18,041 nt of DNA from Gammaproteobacteria bacterium (GCA_030426705.1 JAUHXW010000014.1:1-18041); one strand, 5' to 3'; shown: positions 7,871 to 15,580, numbered from the stretch's first letter. Made by a program: numbers and translations. The notes: a model not told the origin generated them from the letters alone.

Positions 7871-9424
7871 CTAATTTAATGGTTGTTTTAATAATTGTGA
7901 TAATTCAAGCAAAGCATCACCATAATTTTTATAATAATTGGTGGCTGTTTTATATATTTTTTGCGTTACTTGTCCCGCACTTGCGGTTTTTATATAACGT
8001 TTGTTTTTGTAAAACTCTAAACAGGATGGTTCATATTCAAAACCGAGGAATGTCAATAGACGTTGAATTTGTTGTTGGGGCTGATTAATTAGCGCTTCAT
8101 ATTCAATCACGCAAACTTGACTTGGAAATAGTTCCTGCCAATATTCAGCAACTTGATTTTGAAAATTGTAATATTCAACTAATTCTTTTAGGTCATAACT
8201 AAACTCATTGGCATGGGTATAATTTTGTTTAAAATTACTGAGACACACATCCATGGCATTTCGCTTTGTATGAATCAATTTTGCATCGGGTAATGCCAAT
8301 AATAATGCACCCGCATAGTTAATATTTTCAGGCATTTTATCTGTGAAGCAACAACTACCTTTGACCAATTGTTCAGCATCTTTAAGATACTCCTGACCAA
8401 ATCTATTCCAATCTGTTGTCGTCAAAGAAACAAAGCTCATTGGATATTCTCCCTTCAACCTGGAGACTTGTCTTTTTAATATATCAAGTTCTGAAGCACC
8501 AGTAATCATAGAATGGCTTGATAACATCTGCTCAATCAGTGTTGAACCTGAACGAGGCATTCCAGCAATGAGAACAGGTTTAATGTCATTATTAGCAGAC
8601 ACCTTAATTTTATTGACTAAATTATCAGTAAAAACAGCTTTTATACGCATCATTAAAGCAGACCAGTCAGTAGGTTTGTGTTTAAGTAAAGCGTATTTCA
8701 TAGCGTTAGCTTGTTTAAGAACTTCGAAACTTTCTTTATATAATTGATCGTCTTCTAAATATTTAGATTGAGCAAAAAGTAGGTATATATGATTTTCACT
8801 GCTGTTATCTTGATTGAGCATCAAATCTATCATTTGTTTTTCATTTGATGTGAACTGGTATGACTTCAAATTTGACAACACCCAATACGTATGAGCTTGA
8901 TATGGATTGATATCTAATGAGTTTTTAAGGTATTTTATCGCTTCCTTTATGTCTCCAATGTCTTTTTTTAATACAGCCAAGTTAACCATACAATCAATAT
9001 GTTTCGGATATATGGTTAGCGTTTTCAGAAAGCTTTGTTCTGCTTTATTTATCTCACCTAACGCTTTTTGGACTATACCAAGCTGATGATATGCTTCTGC
9101 ATTTGTATTGTTTATCGAGATTGATTTATTTAACCAGTACAACGCATTTTCATAGTTATTATTATTTCTTTCTATAAATGCTAAATTATTCATTGCACCA
9201 GAACAATTTTCATCAATTGCAATTGCCTTTTTAAAAAACCTCTTGGCCATGGCAATGTTCTTTTTATGCAAATGTACTATGCCCTCTAATCTAATTAATT
9301 CGGCACTTTTGTTACGTTTCTGCTTTTTCTTAATTAGTTTTAATGCTTCAACATACCTTTGATTCACCAAAAGTTGATCTATCTGCTGTTGAAATTGATT
9401 TATTTCTGTATGTGACATTTTCAT
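7871..9424 (-). CDS. TPR-containing sulfotransferase
   Basis: This 517-residue fusion has tetratricopeptide repeats at about residues 10-180, including AMNNLAFIERNNNNYENALYW and AYHQLGIVQKALGEINKAEQ (residues 77-97 and 111-130). A helical linker follows, then a sulfotransferase domain from about 280. GMPRSGSTLIEQ (288-299) is the 5'-phosphosulfate loop, FTDKMPEN (360-367) is a family motif, and TKRNAMDVCLSNF (386-398) binds the 3'-phosphate. The domain resembles bacterial relatives of tyrosylprotein sulfotransferases. The TPRs probably hold a protein or peptide partner. No signal peptide or anchor is seen. The gene is visibly richer in A/T and in Lys/Asn codons than the Asp-box gene. It is downstream of a TonB receptor and its terminator, and directly upstream of the methyltransferase. 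It is a diverged paralogue of the gene at 13818. Confidence 0.87.
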   Translation of the reverse strand: MKMSHTEINQFQQQIDQLLVNQRYVEALKLIKKKQKRNKSAELIRLEGIVHLHKKNIAMAKRFFKKAIAIDENCSGAMNNLAFIERNNNNYENALYWLNKSISINNTNAEAYHQLGIVQKALGEINKAEQSFLKTLTIYPKHIDCMVNLAVLKKDIGDIKEAIKYLKNSLDINPYQAHTYWVLSNLKSYQFTSNEKQMIDLMLNQDNSSENHIYLLFAQSKYLEDDQLYKESFEVLKQANAMKYALLKHKPTDWSALMMRIKAVFTDNLVNKIKVSANNDIKPVLIAGMPRSGSTLIEQMLSSHSMITGASELDILKRQVSRLKGEYPMSFVSLTTTDWNRFGQEYLKDAEQLVKGSCCFTDKMPENINYAGALLLALPDAKLIHTKRNAMDVCLSNFKQNYTHANEFSYDLKELVEYYNFQNQVAEYWQELFPSQVCVIEYEALINQPQQQIQRLLTFLGFEYEPSCLEFYKNKRYIKTASAGQVTQKIYKTATNYYKNYGDALLELSQLLKQPLN

Positions 9425-9466
9425 TTATTAATCCACATATCTAATTTATAAACTCTTATTTTTTAC

Positions 9467-9496
9467 TGTATACGAAACTAATAAAATAAAAATCAA
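9467..9496 (-). promoter_or_regulatory. Possible promoter for the TPR-sulfotransferase-methyltransferase pair
   Basis: On the minus strand TTGATT (9491-9496) is followed after 18 bp by TATACA (9467-9472), each 4/6 to consensus. The predicted leader is about 36 nt and ends in a weak GTGGAT ribosome binding site 7 nt before the start. The surrounding DNA is very AT-rich, so chance matches are likely. Confidence 0.38.
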
Positions 9497-9550
9497 TATT
9501 ATCAGTAACAAAAGATCTGAATGAATTAAATTTGAAGTTTAAAATTATAT

Positions 9551-9579
9551 AAAAAAAGAGCGCACAATGTGCGCTCTTT
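9551..9579 (-). terminator. Rho-independent terminator after the TonB-dependent receptor
   Basis: Arms AAAGAGCGCAC (9555-9565) and GTGCGCTCTTT (9569-9579) form a perfect 11-bp stem with a 3-nt loop. On the minus strand it runs into a U tract. It lies 28 bp past the receptor stop and separates that gene from the TPR-sulfotransferase downstream. Confidence 0.94.
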
Positions 9580-9607
9580 CTAGATTCTCTCTTACTAACT
9601 TATATTA

Positions 9608-12217
9608 TTAGAAAGTTTGAGTATATCTAAAGTAGGTGATACGACCAAAGCCATCATATAAAAAGAAGTCATAGTCACGTGAACCAAAGGCACCTAAACC
9701 AATTGGTGGCTCTTTTTCGAATACATTTCGAGCACCAATAGTGAATTTACCATCCCAAGGAGCATGGTAGTTCAACTGAAGATCATGAGTAACCCAAGTA
9801 GGAACATGACCAGTTCTGTCTACACCACCAGAAGCATTTGCAGCAACATCATCATATTGATCAGAAATCATATTGACGTTCCATGCAGCACTCCAATCGC
9901 CATAAGAATACAAAGTATTCAATGCAGCACGAGTAGCTGGTACGCCCGGATCTTCTGTTAAGTCACGACCACCGTCTGTGCTGTAATCTAGCAAATGAGA
10001 TACTTGGAAGTTAGTAGAGATATTACCTCCAAACAATTCATAGTTGAAACGCATATTTAAATCTAAACCGCTGTTTTCAACTAAACCTTGGTTACCATAA
10101 CCAGCAGTAATGGTATCAATAGCACCAGTAACTGTACGGTTAACAGCCAAACCTGGAGGTAATGGATCACCAGCAAGCGCAGAGTCAATCAAGTACTGAG
10201 CACCAAAACTACGGATACGATTATCAATTTCAATGTCGTAATAATCCAAAGTGAAGTTAAACCAATCAACTGGCTCGTATGCAACACCCAAAGAGTATTG
10301 TTTAGAAGTCTCTGACTCTAAGTTTGGATTAGCAATGAAAAATGTATCTACTTGCAAAGTACAGGTATCTGGTTGTCCTAGAACAGCACAAGAACCTGGG
10401 TCATTTACACTTTCAGCTGAGAAAGAGTCTTTAGATGTCAATACAGGAAGAGATGGTGCACGGAAACCTTCACCGTATGAAGCACGTAAAGTCAAGTTAT
10501 CCAAAGGTTGGAATCGGAATGAAACTTTAGGCGCGAAATCACTACCATAATCTGAGTAATCATCGTAACGACCAGCAATTGACATTTCTAAGTTGTCCAT
10601 TAATGGTACCAATGTTTCAAAGAACAATGAATCAATGTCACGGGTACCAGCAGCTGAGTTACCAGCAGAACCACCAATTTGACCAGCTTCAGACAATGAG
10701 TCATATTGATCAGAGTACTTAATAGCACGGCTTTCTGCACCAACAAACATTGAAACAGGACCTGCTTCCATGTCAAATAAATCAAATGCTACCGAACCAA
10801 AGATTTCATCTTGGTCAAATTTACTGATTCTTGAGATAACAACTTTCAAGCTGTTCAACAAAGTTTCAGAGTTAGAATATGGGCTAAAGATGTTATAGCT
10901 ACCATCTTCAATTGCAGCACGAGCAGCAGAACGTAACAAGTAGTTTCTACCAATGTCATATGTTCTGTTATTTGAACGAGCAATACCAAACTCAACTTCA
11001 GCATTACCAATTGTACCAGTTGTTCCAAGTTGGAAACTGGTCATTCTATTAGTTACAGTACTGTCACGATTACCCAATGCAGCATATCTATGGAATACAG
11101 CAATTGCCTGAGGATCCACACCTAAACTAGAATCAAAATATGGTGAATTTGGATTTGTAGGGTTGTTAGGACTGTTTGCACTAACGTATGCGTAATCTGG
11201 AACTGGAGCATAGCGACCGAAAGATTCAGTCTCAGCAACCATGGTGTTGTTCCAAACTTGCCAATTGTCATTTATTTCGTAAGAACCTTTCGCATAGAAA
11301 GATTGGTTATCAGTTGAGGCCTCGTCAGCAGAAACTGAAGCAAAGTCAAAACTACAGAAATCATTGCCGTTAGCTAACTGGAATGAGTAGAAAGCTGAAC
11401 CAGGGAAATCACATGCACCTGGAAGAGCCTGACGTGTAACGTCATACACACCATCAGCATTTGGGAACCAACTTTCGTAGTTATTACCGTAAGTTGAAAC
11501 TCCAGGTGAATACCAAGGGAAGTCTCGTGCAAATACGATTTCACGGTTATTCCATGAAACACCAGCAATCAACTGACCTCTTTCTCCAGAAGTACCGAAT
11601 ACGATAGAACCTTCTTCACGGTCACCGCCATTTTCTGGAATTGAAGCTTCTTGGCCACCCAACATAATCTCGACACCTTCATAGTCAGTTCTCAAAATTA
11701 CGTTAATTACACCAGCAATTGCGTCTGAACCATAAACCGCTGACGCGCCATCAGAAAGAACTTCAATTCTTTCAATTGCACCAGCAGGAATCACGTTCAA
11801 ATCCTGGTCAGCACCAGTTGATGGTGATTTAGCCAAACGACGACCATCAATCAAGACCAATGTTCTTGACGAACCCAAACCTCTCAAACTTACTGAAGAA
11901 GTACCTTGAGCTGATGAGCCAGATTGTGGACGGAAAGAACCAGTACTGTTAAAAGTCAGGTTTCTGATGAAGTCCGCAGCTGAACTTTCACCACTTAATT
12001 CGATTTGTTCACGGCTGATTACAGTAATTGGCAACGCACCTTCGACGTCTGAACGTTTAATGCGCGAACCAGTTACAGTAATTTTGCCTTGCTCTTCAAC
12101 ATTTTCATCGGTGTCGTCTTGCGCTAAAGCGACTGTACCGAAAGCTGAAGAAGCGATAAAACCTGTAAATAATGCTTTTTGCACAGCATTAGTAATAGGA
12201 TTACGTTTCATTTTCAT
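9608..12217 (-). CDS. TonB-dependent outer-membrane receptor
   Basis: The product has 869 residues. A Sec signal peptide ends near ALA (about 30-32), before QDDTDEN. ITVTGSRI (46-53) is the TonB-box-like start of the plug. The plug includes VSLRGLGSSRTLVLIDGRRL (109-128) and IERIEVLSDGASAVYGSDAI (148-167). The rest alternates polar and aromatic residues as in a 22-strand barrel, with the conserved FRASYGEGFRAPS-type segment (here LTLRASYGEGFRAPSLP) and a terminal aromatic residue (YTQTF). Such receptors import siderophores, vitamins, glycans or peptides using TonB energy; the ligand cannot be told here. GGAG sits 9 nt before the first ATG, which favours the start at 12217 over the ATG two codons later. 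The gene is flanked on the same strand by a sulfotransferase upstream and a TPR-sulfotransferase downstream. Confidence 0.93.
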   Translation of the reverse strand: MKMKRNPITNAVQKALFTGFIASSAFGTVALAQDDTDENVEEQGKITVTGSRIKRSDVEGALPITVISREQIELSGESSAADFIRNLTFNSTGSFRPQSGSSAQGTSSVSLRGLGSSRTLVLIDGRRLAKSPSTGADQDLNVIPAGAIERIEVLSDGASAVYGSDAIAGVINVILRTDYEGVEIMLGGQEASIPENGGDREEGSIVFGTSGERGQLIAGVSWNNREIVFARDFPWYSPGVSTYGNNYESWFPNADGVYDVTRQALPGACDFPGSAFYSFQLANGNDFCSFDFASVSADEASTDNQSFYAKGSYEINDNWQVWNNTMVAETESFGRYAPVPDYAYVSANSPNNPTNPNSPYFDSSLGVDPQAIAVFHRYAALGNRDSTVTNRMTSFQLGTTGTIGNAEVEFGIARSNNRTYDIGRNYLLRSAARAAIEDGSYNIFSPYSNSETLLNSLKVVISRISKFDQDEIFGSVAFDLFDMEAGPVSMFVGAESRAIKYSDQYDSLSEAGQIGGSAGNSAAGTRDIDSLFFETLVPLMDNLEMSIAGRYDDYSDYGSDFAPKVSFRFQPLDNLTLRASYGEGFRAPSLPVLTSKDSFSAESVNDPGSCAVLGQPDTCTLQVDTFFIANPNLESETSKQYSLGVAYEPVDWFNFTLDYYDIEIDNRIRSFGAQYLIDSALAGDPLPPGLAVNRTVTGAIDTITAGYGNQGLVENSGLDLNMRFNYELFGGNISTNFQVSHLLDYSTDGGRDLTEDPGVPATRAALNTLYSYGDWSAAWNVNMISDQYDDVAANASGGVDRTGHVPTWVTHDLQLNYHAPWDGKFTIGARNVFEKEPPIGLGAFGSRDYDFFLYDGFGRITYFRYTQTF

Positions 12218-12243
12218 TTATATGTTCTCCAAATTGTTATCCA

Positions 12244-12276
12244 TGAGTTAACTCAAAAAATTGCATCTATATAGAT
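12244..12276 (-). promoter_or_regulatory. Two perfect 12-bp palindromes in the receptor leader
   Basis: TGAGTTAACTCA (12244-12255) and ATCTATATAGAT (12265-12276) are both perfect palindromes, 9 bp apart, ending 27 bp before the receptor start. They could be regulator half-site pairs or small RNA hairpins. No promoter with a good match was found in 12218-12510, and the rest of that 293-bp spacer is plain AT-rich sequence. Confidence 0.4.
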
Positions 12277-12510
12277 TCCCTATCCGGCACATACTAACAC
12301 TTTCATTTGTAAAAAAAAAGCAACATTTTAGATTTTTTACATTTTCTTAACATATTGCTTTTGGAGCTTCTTTTGATCTTGACACCCTAACCGTTGTTTG
12401 AGATCTTAATAACACAACCCTTTGAAGCATTTAACATATTCTATAGGCAAAAGCATTGCGCTCAATTAACCTTAACAAAATAGCTTAAATATTTAATTCA
12501 TATAGCTGTT

Positions 12511-13353
12511 TTAATAACCTTTAGGTATGTATTTAAATCTACGCATCTGCTCTTCGTGGTCAACAATAAGTCTTTTAATTTGCTTTTCTGAAAGCTCATC
12601 GCGCCATTGACCTACTTTTCCTTTACGAAAAAAACGGCCGGCATTTTCATGTTTTTCCATAAATCCAGCATTGGATTCTTGCGATTCCAACTGCTTAAAA
12701 GATGAAAACCTAATTGCTTTTGCCAATCGCTTAACATCCTTTTTCAAGCCCAATAAAGACTCTACTTTTCGGAAAGCTTTTTGCGGATTTGTCAGCATGT
12801 CTTCATATCGCAAGGTCAACATATTTCTACCACCTTCTTGAGTCCAGCTTTTGACATGGTTGCTCCAAGATGACACGACTTGGGGCACATTCTCAGGTTC
12901 ATTCGGCGTGCCTGCCATGTTAGCTGCCATATAGGCTATGGCTTCATCATAACTGTAATCAAAATAATGTTTGAGCGATACAGCCACATCCAATGGATTT
13001 CTGACAACATATATAGCACCAGATGACACTTGCCAATTGTGAAGCGGATATCCTTTGTACTCACCTTGAAAGTTATGCGTTTTTACAAATACAGTGGCCG
13101 GCGCTGCTGCTGCTATTTGAGCTTGTACCATTGGTCTCAATGCACAAACCTCTTCTAAACTCAATTCAACAGTACTTTGCCCTTCATTTATAAATGGTTG
13201 ATACCTGAAAGATTTTACTTCATCAATCGATTCCTGATGCAGGGTATTGATGTCAACCGGTTTGTTTTTATTCGCCAGATAATTTTGCAGAAAAGTTCGC
13301 ACCCAGGTGTTTCCCGACTTTGGGTAAGAGGCAATCCATAAAATATTTCCCAA
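12511..13353 (-). CDS. Cytosolic-type sulfotransferase (Sulfotransfer_1 family), TTG start
   Basis: The product has 280 residues and a complete set of family motifs. YPKSGNTWVRTFL (10-22) is the 5'-phosphosulfate loop. VFVKTHNF (88-95) carries the catalytic-base His93. YVVRNPLDVAVSLKHYF (115-131) binds the 3'-phosphate through Arg118 and Ser126. LRYEDML follows at 181-187, and FRKGKVGQWRDELSEKQ (242-258) is the PAPS-binding and dimer segment near the C terminus. The start codon is TTG at 13353: an in-frame TAG lies five codons upstream, and the first internal ATG (residue 75) would remove the PAPS loop. AGG lies 7 nt upstream of the TTG, and a good promoter lies just beyond. It should transfer sulfate from PAPS to a hydroxyl or amine; the acceptor is unknown. 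Confidence 0.88.
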   Translation of the reverse strand: MGNILWIASYPKSGNTWVRTFLQNYLANKNKPVDINTLHQESIDEVKSFRYQPFINEGQSTVELSLEEVCALRPMVQAQIAAAAPATVFVKTHNFQGEYKGYPLHNWQVSSGAIYVVRNPLDVAVSLKHYFDYSYDEAIAYMAANMAGTPNEPENVPQVVSSWSNHVKSWTQEGGRNMLTLRYEDMLTNPQKAFRKVESLLGLKKDVKRLAKAIRFSSFKQLESQESNAGFMEKHENAGRFFRKGKVGQWRDELSEKQIKRLIVDHEEQMRRFKYIPKGY

Positions 13354-13382
13354 AATGTGACCTAACTATTGTTGAAAAAATC

Positions 13383-13411
13383 ATTATAACCACATAACAA
13401 ATCCACATCAA
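13383..13411 (-). promoter_or_regulatory. Sigma-70 promoter of the TTG-start sulfotransferase
   Basis: On the minus strand TTGATG (13406-13411, 4/6) is followed after exactly 17 bp by TATAAT (13383-13388, 6/6). Transcription would start near 13376, giving a leader of about 23 nt that holds the AGG ribosome binding site. This also argues against a gene reading through 13362-13709. Confidence 0.68.
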
Positions 13412-13560
13412 CAACAGCAAAACTTCCTACCTGGAAATGTAAGTCAATCAACTTATGATATTTTTGCAAAGCACAGTACTTATTCGTGAAGGGTATAATT
13501 TTGAAATACAAAAAGACGAAGTACCTGTGGTGCATTTGAAGGAAATTTAAACAGTAATTT

Positions 13561-13661
13561 GTCATATTGACCGAGCAAAGCGAGTGGAAATATCTCCTAA
13601 AGCTGGAAATGTCCTTGAAATTTGGGAGATTCTTCCATGCGCTTCGCTTAGTCAGAATGAC
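13561..13661. repeat. Imperfect inverted repeat with 37-bp arms
   Basis: The left arm 13561-13597 and the reverse complement of the right arm 13625-13661 agree at 28 of 37 positions, around a 27-bp centre. Both arms carry the pattern GTCAT..TGAC, then AGCRAAGCG, TGGAA and ATCTCC. The right arm read on the minus strand (GTCATTCTGAC, AAGCGAAGCG, GAATCTCC) is very like the short intergenic repeats of type GTCATTCTGAGCGAAGCGAA that I know from many bacterial genomes. The 464-bp gap from 13354 to 13817 holds nothing else beyond two promoter candidates. Confidence 0.75.
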
Positions 13662-13754
13662 ATAATTTGTTTTTTTAGTCCTTACATTTGTTAAAACAAC
13701 AAGAAGCACCCTAAATGCACCACGGGTTTATATATGTTACAAAGCACTGTTTGC

Positions 13755-13784
13755 TTGATGACTTGACAAGCTATAAAGTAAAAT
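13755..13784 (+). promoter_or_regulatory. Possible promoter for the second TPR-sulfotransferase
   Basis: TTGATG (13755-13760) is followed after 18 bp by TAAAAT (13779-13784, 5/6). A consensus TTGACA at 13763-13768 and a TATAAA at 13772-13777 lie in the same stretch, but not at usable spacing to each other. No clear Shine-Dalgarno sequence precedes the ATG at 13818. Confidence 0.35.
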
Positions 13785-13817
13785 CTGGCCATTTCGCAAT
13801 CCGTCATACCCAATAAA

Positions 13818-15395
13818 ATGAGCAACCTCACATCTGAGAACCAATCCCTTGCACAAGCCAGGGCGCTGGCACAACAAAACAGAACTGCTGAATCACTGGC
13901 TTTGTTGGTTGAACTTTGTAATGAACACCCTAATTTTTCTGAAGCCTGGTATACCCGTTCATTTTTAGAGTTCAGAGAAAAGCATATTGAACAAGCCAAA
14001 TCCTCAATCAAAAAAGCTTGCGACTTAGCACCTGAGAACATCAATTATGCATTTCAGCAAATACAACTCTACGAAAGCATCAATCGACCTGATGTCTCAT
14101 TTAAACTGGCTCAACAACTGGCATCAAAGCCATTAACCGACTCCAACATCATGACAAAAATTGCCAGACTTTTGGAATTGAATGAGGACTTTAATCTCGC
14201 TCTAAAACTTTACCAGCAATTGAGCGAAAAGGAGCCTAACAATGCCAACTGGTTACTAAAAAAAGCATCAATGTACCAATTTCTGGGAAAAATAGATCGC
14301 GCTAATTCACTTTGTAATCAAGCCTTAGCGATAAACCACAATCACCCAGATGGACATTTTTTACAAAGCCATTTAAAGAAGCAAACCAAAGACAATAATC
14401 ATATTTCTGCCCTTCAAAATTTAAGTAAACAATTTGCGCTGTCAAACGCAGACCGGGCAAAAGTATTGTTTGCCTTGGCTAAAGAATTTGAAGACTGCCA
14501 AGACTTTGAAGCAAGTTTTGAAGCACGCCAAACCGGGGCGGATTATTTCAGGCAAACATTTAAATACGATCTCCAGTCAGACTTAGACTTTATGAAACAA
14601 ATAGTACTTGAGTTTGATAAGGATTTTGTTCAGGAAAAAATCACCACACTTGATAGCAAAGCCCCCATATTTATTGTTGGTTTACCTCGCTCAGGAACCA
14701 CATTACTAGACCGCATCATTACCAGTCACAGTGAAGTAAAACCCGCAGGTGAATTAAAACAACTCAATGAATGTGTTCTGGAAGGTCTTCAATCTCTGGG
14801 TATCAGTCCAAATTTAAGTCGAACGCAAATGGTCACAGCTTCAAAACAAATAGACTTCAGTCAGCTGGGACAAAAATATTTGCAAACCTCATGCGCCAGA
14901 GCAAAAGGCAGCCCTCGATTTACCGACAAGTTTCCTCAGAACAGCTACTATGTAGGCATGATTTTAAAAGCAATGCCTCATGCCAAAGTCATCATCATGC
15001 AGAGACATCCTGTGGCAGTCTGTTATGCCGTGTATAAACAAATGTTCAGTAATGACTCGTACCCATATTCTTATAACCTTGAAGAAATGGCTCACTACTA
15101 CAATCAGCACAACAAACTGTTGAACCATTGGCAGGCAATAGGCGATGATGCTGTGAAAACTGTGTATTACGAGGATTTGGTTAACGATCTTGAGACTCAA
15201 GCAAAATCAATCATTAGTTTCTTGGACCTTCCCTGGCAGCCACAATGCGTTGACTTTCATAAAAACACCCAACCTACTGCAACAGCCAGTGCCAGCCAGG
15301 TCAGAGAGAAACTTTATACCAGTTCAATAGATCTTTGGCGCAATTATGAGCAACAGTTACAACCGCTCATTAAACTGATTGAAGACGCTGAATAA
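13818..15395 (+). CDS. TPR-containing sulfotransferase (second paralogue)
   Basis: The product has 525 residues. TPR-like helical repeats cover about residues 8-240, for example WYTRSFLEFREKHIEQAKSS and ALKLYQQLSEKEPNNANWLL. The sulfotransferase domain starts near 282: IFIVGLPRSGTTLLDRI (284-300) is the 5'-phosphosulfate loop, FTDKFPQN (368-375) is the family motif, and MQRHPVAVCYAVYK (394-407) binds the 3'-phosphate. It aligns along its length with the gene at 7871, including the shared C-terminal pattern of a Phe-aromatic/His-Lys-Asn segment, TASAxQV and a Tyr/Asn-rich helix. The two are therefore paralogues, although this one faces the other way. It resembles bacterial tyrosylprotein-sulfotransferase relatives, and the TPRs may bind the substrate protein. 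A dispersed repeat rather than a terminator begins 10 bp after the stop. Confidence 0.87.
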   Translation: MSNLTSENQSLAQARALAQQNRTAESLALLVELCNEHPNFSEAWYTRSFLEFREKHIEQAKSSIKKACDLAPENINYAFQQIQLYESINRPDVSFKLAQQLASKPLTDSNIMTKIARLLELNEDFNLALKLYQQLSEKEPNNANWLLKKASMYQFLGKIDRANSLCNQALAINHNHPDGHFLQSHLKKQTKDNNHISALQNLSKQFALSNADRAKVLFALAKEFEDCQDFEASFEARQTGADYFRQTFKYDLQSDLDFMKQIVLEFDKDFVQEKITTLDSKAPIFIVGLPRSGTTLLDRIITSHSEVKPAGELKQLNECVLEGLQSLGISPNLSRTQMVTASKQIDFSQLGQKYLQTSCARAKGSPRFTDKFPQNSYYVGMILKAMPHAKVIIMQRHPVAVCYAVYKQMFSNDSYPYSYNLEEMAHYYNQHNKLLNHWQAIGDDAVKTVYYEDLVNDLETQAKSIISFLDLPWQPQCVDFHKNTQPTATASASQVREKLYTSSIDLWRNYEQQLQPLIKLIEDAE

Positions 15396-15404
15396 ATCAG
15401 CTAT

Positions 15405-15440
15405 GGAGAGCTACTGAACAGCTCGACCGCCGAGCCGGTT
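15405..15440. repeat. Dispersed intergenic repeat, copy 1
   Basis: This 36-bp stretch (GGAGAGCTACTGAACAGCTC, then GACCGCCGAGCCGGTT) matches 17135-17171 except at three substitutions and one inserted C. Its central hairpin is degraded here: the two G-to-A differences fall in opposite arms and unpair positions that copy 2 can pair. It lies 10 bp after the stop at 15395. Confidence 0.85.
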
Positions 15441-15448
15441 AGGCAGCA

Positions 15449-15580
15449 CAGGCAATGAAAGGTAGGCGGTTTTACCGGAGGTAAAGAAGCCTGCCGGAAA
15501 TGCCGTTGTGCGTGCAGGCAATGAATACATTTCGATTTTTGCGAAGCAAAAGAAGAGGTGTATGAATGCCGTAGCGCGTG
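15449..15580. repeat. Two diverged units with a 66-bp period
   Basis: CAGGCAATGAA occurs at 15449-15459 and again at 15515-15525. ATGCCGTTGTGCGTG at 15500-15514 recurs with two changes as ATGCCGTAGCGCGTG at 15566-15580. Both pairs are offset by exactly 66 bp, which points to an old tandem duplication of a 66-bp unit. The GCCGGTTAGGCAGCA stretch before 15449 looks like a third, worn end of the same module and joins this array to the dispersed repeat. Confidence 0.65.

Noticed and set aside
12341..12460. AACATATT recurring in the spacer upstream of the receptor
   Set aside because: Two eight-base AT-rich matches about 80 bp apart are expected by chance in such DNA.
13362..13709. 115-codon open frame on the minus strand
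   Set aside because: It runs through the sulfotransferase promoter and the inverted-repeat element, has no family pattern or ribosome binding site, and its composition follows the noncoding DNA.
13691..14044. 117-codon minus-strand frame
   Set aside because: Its larger part is antisense to the well-supported TPR-sulfotransferase start at 13818; it has no recognisable domain.
15449..15580. CRISPR-like array
   Set aside because: There are only two to three units, the conserved blocks are 11-15 bp and diverged, there is no constant repeat length, and no cas gene is nearby.
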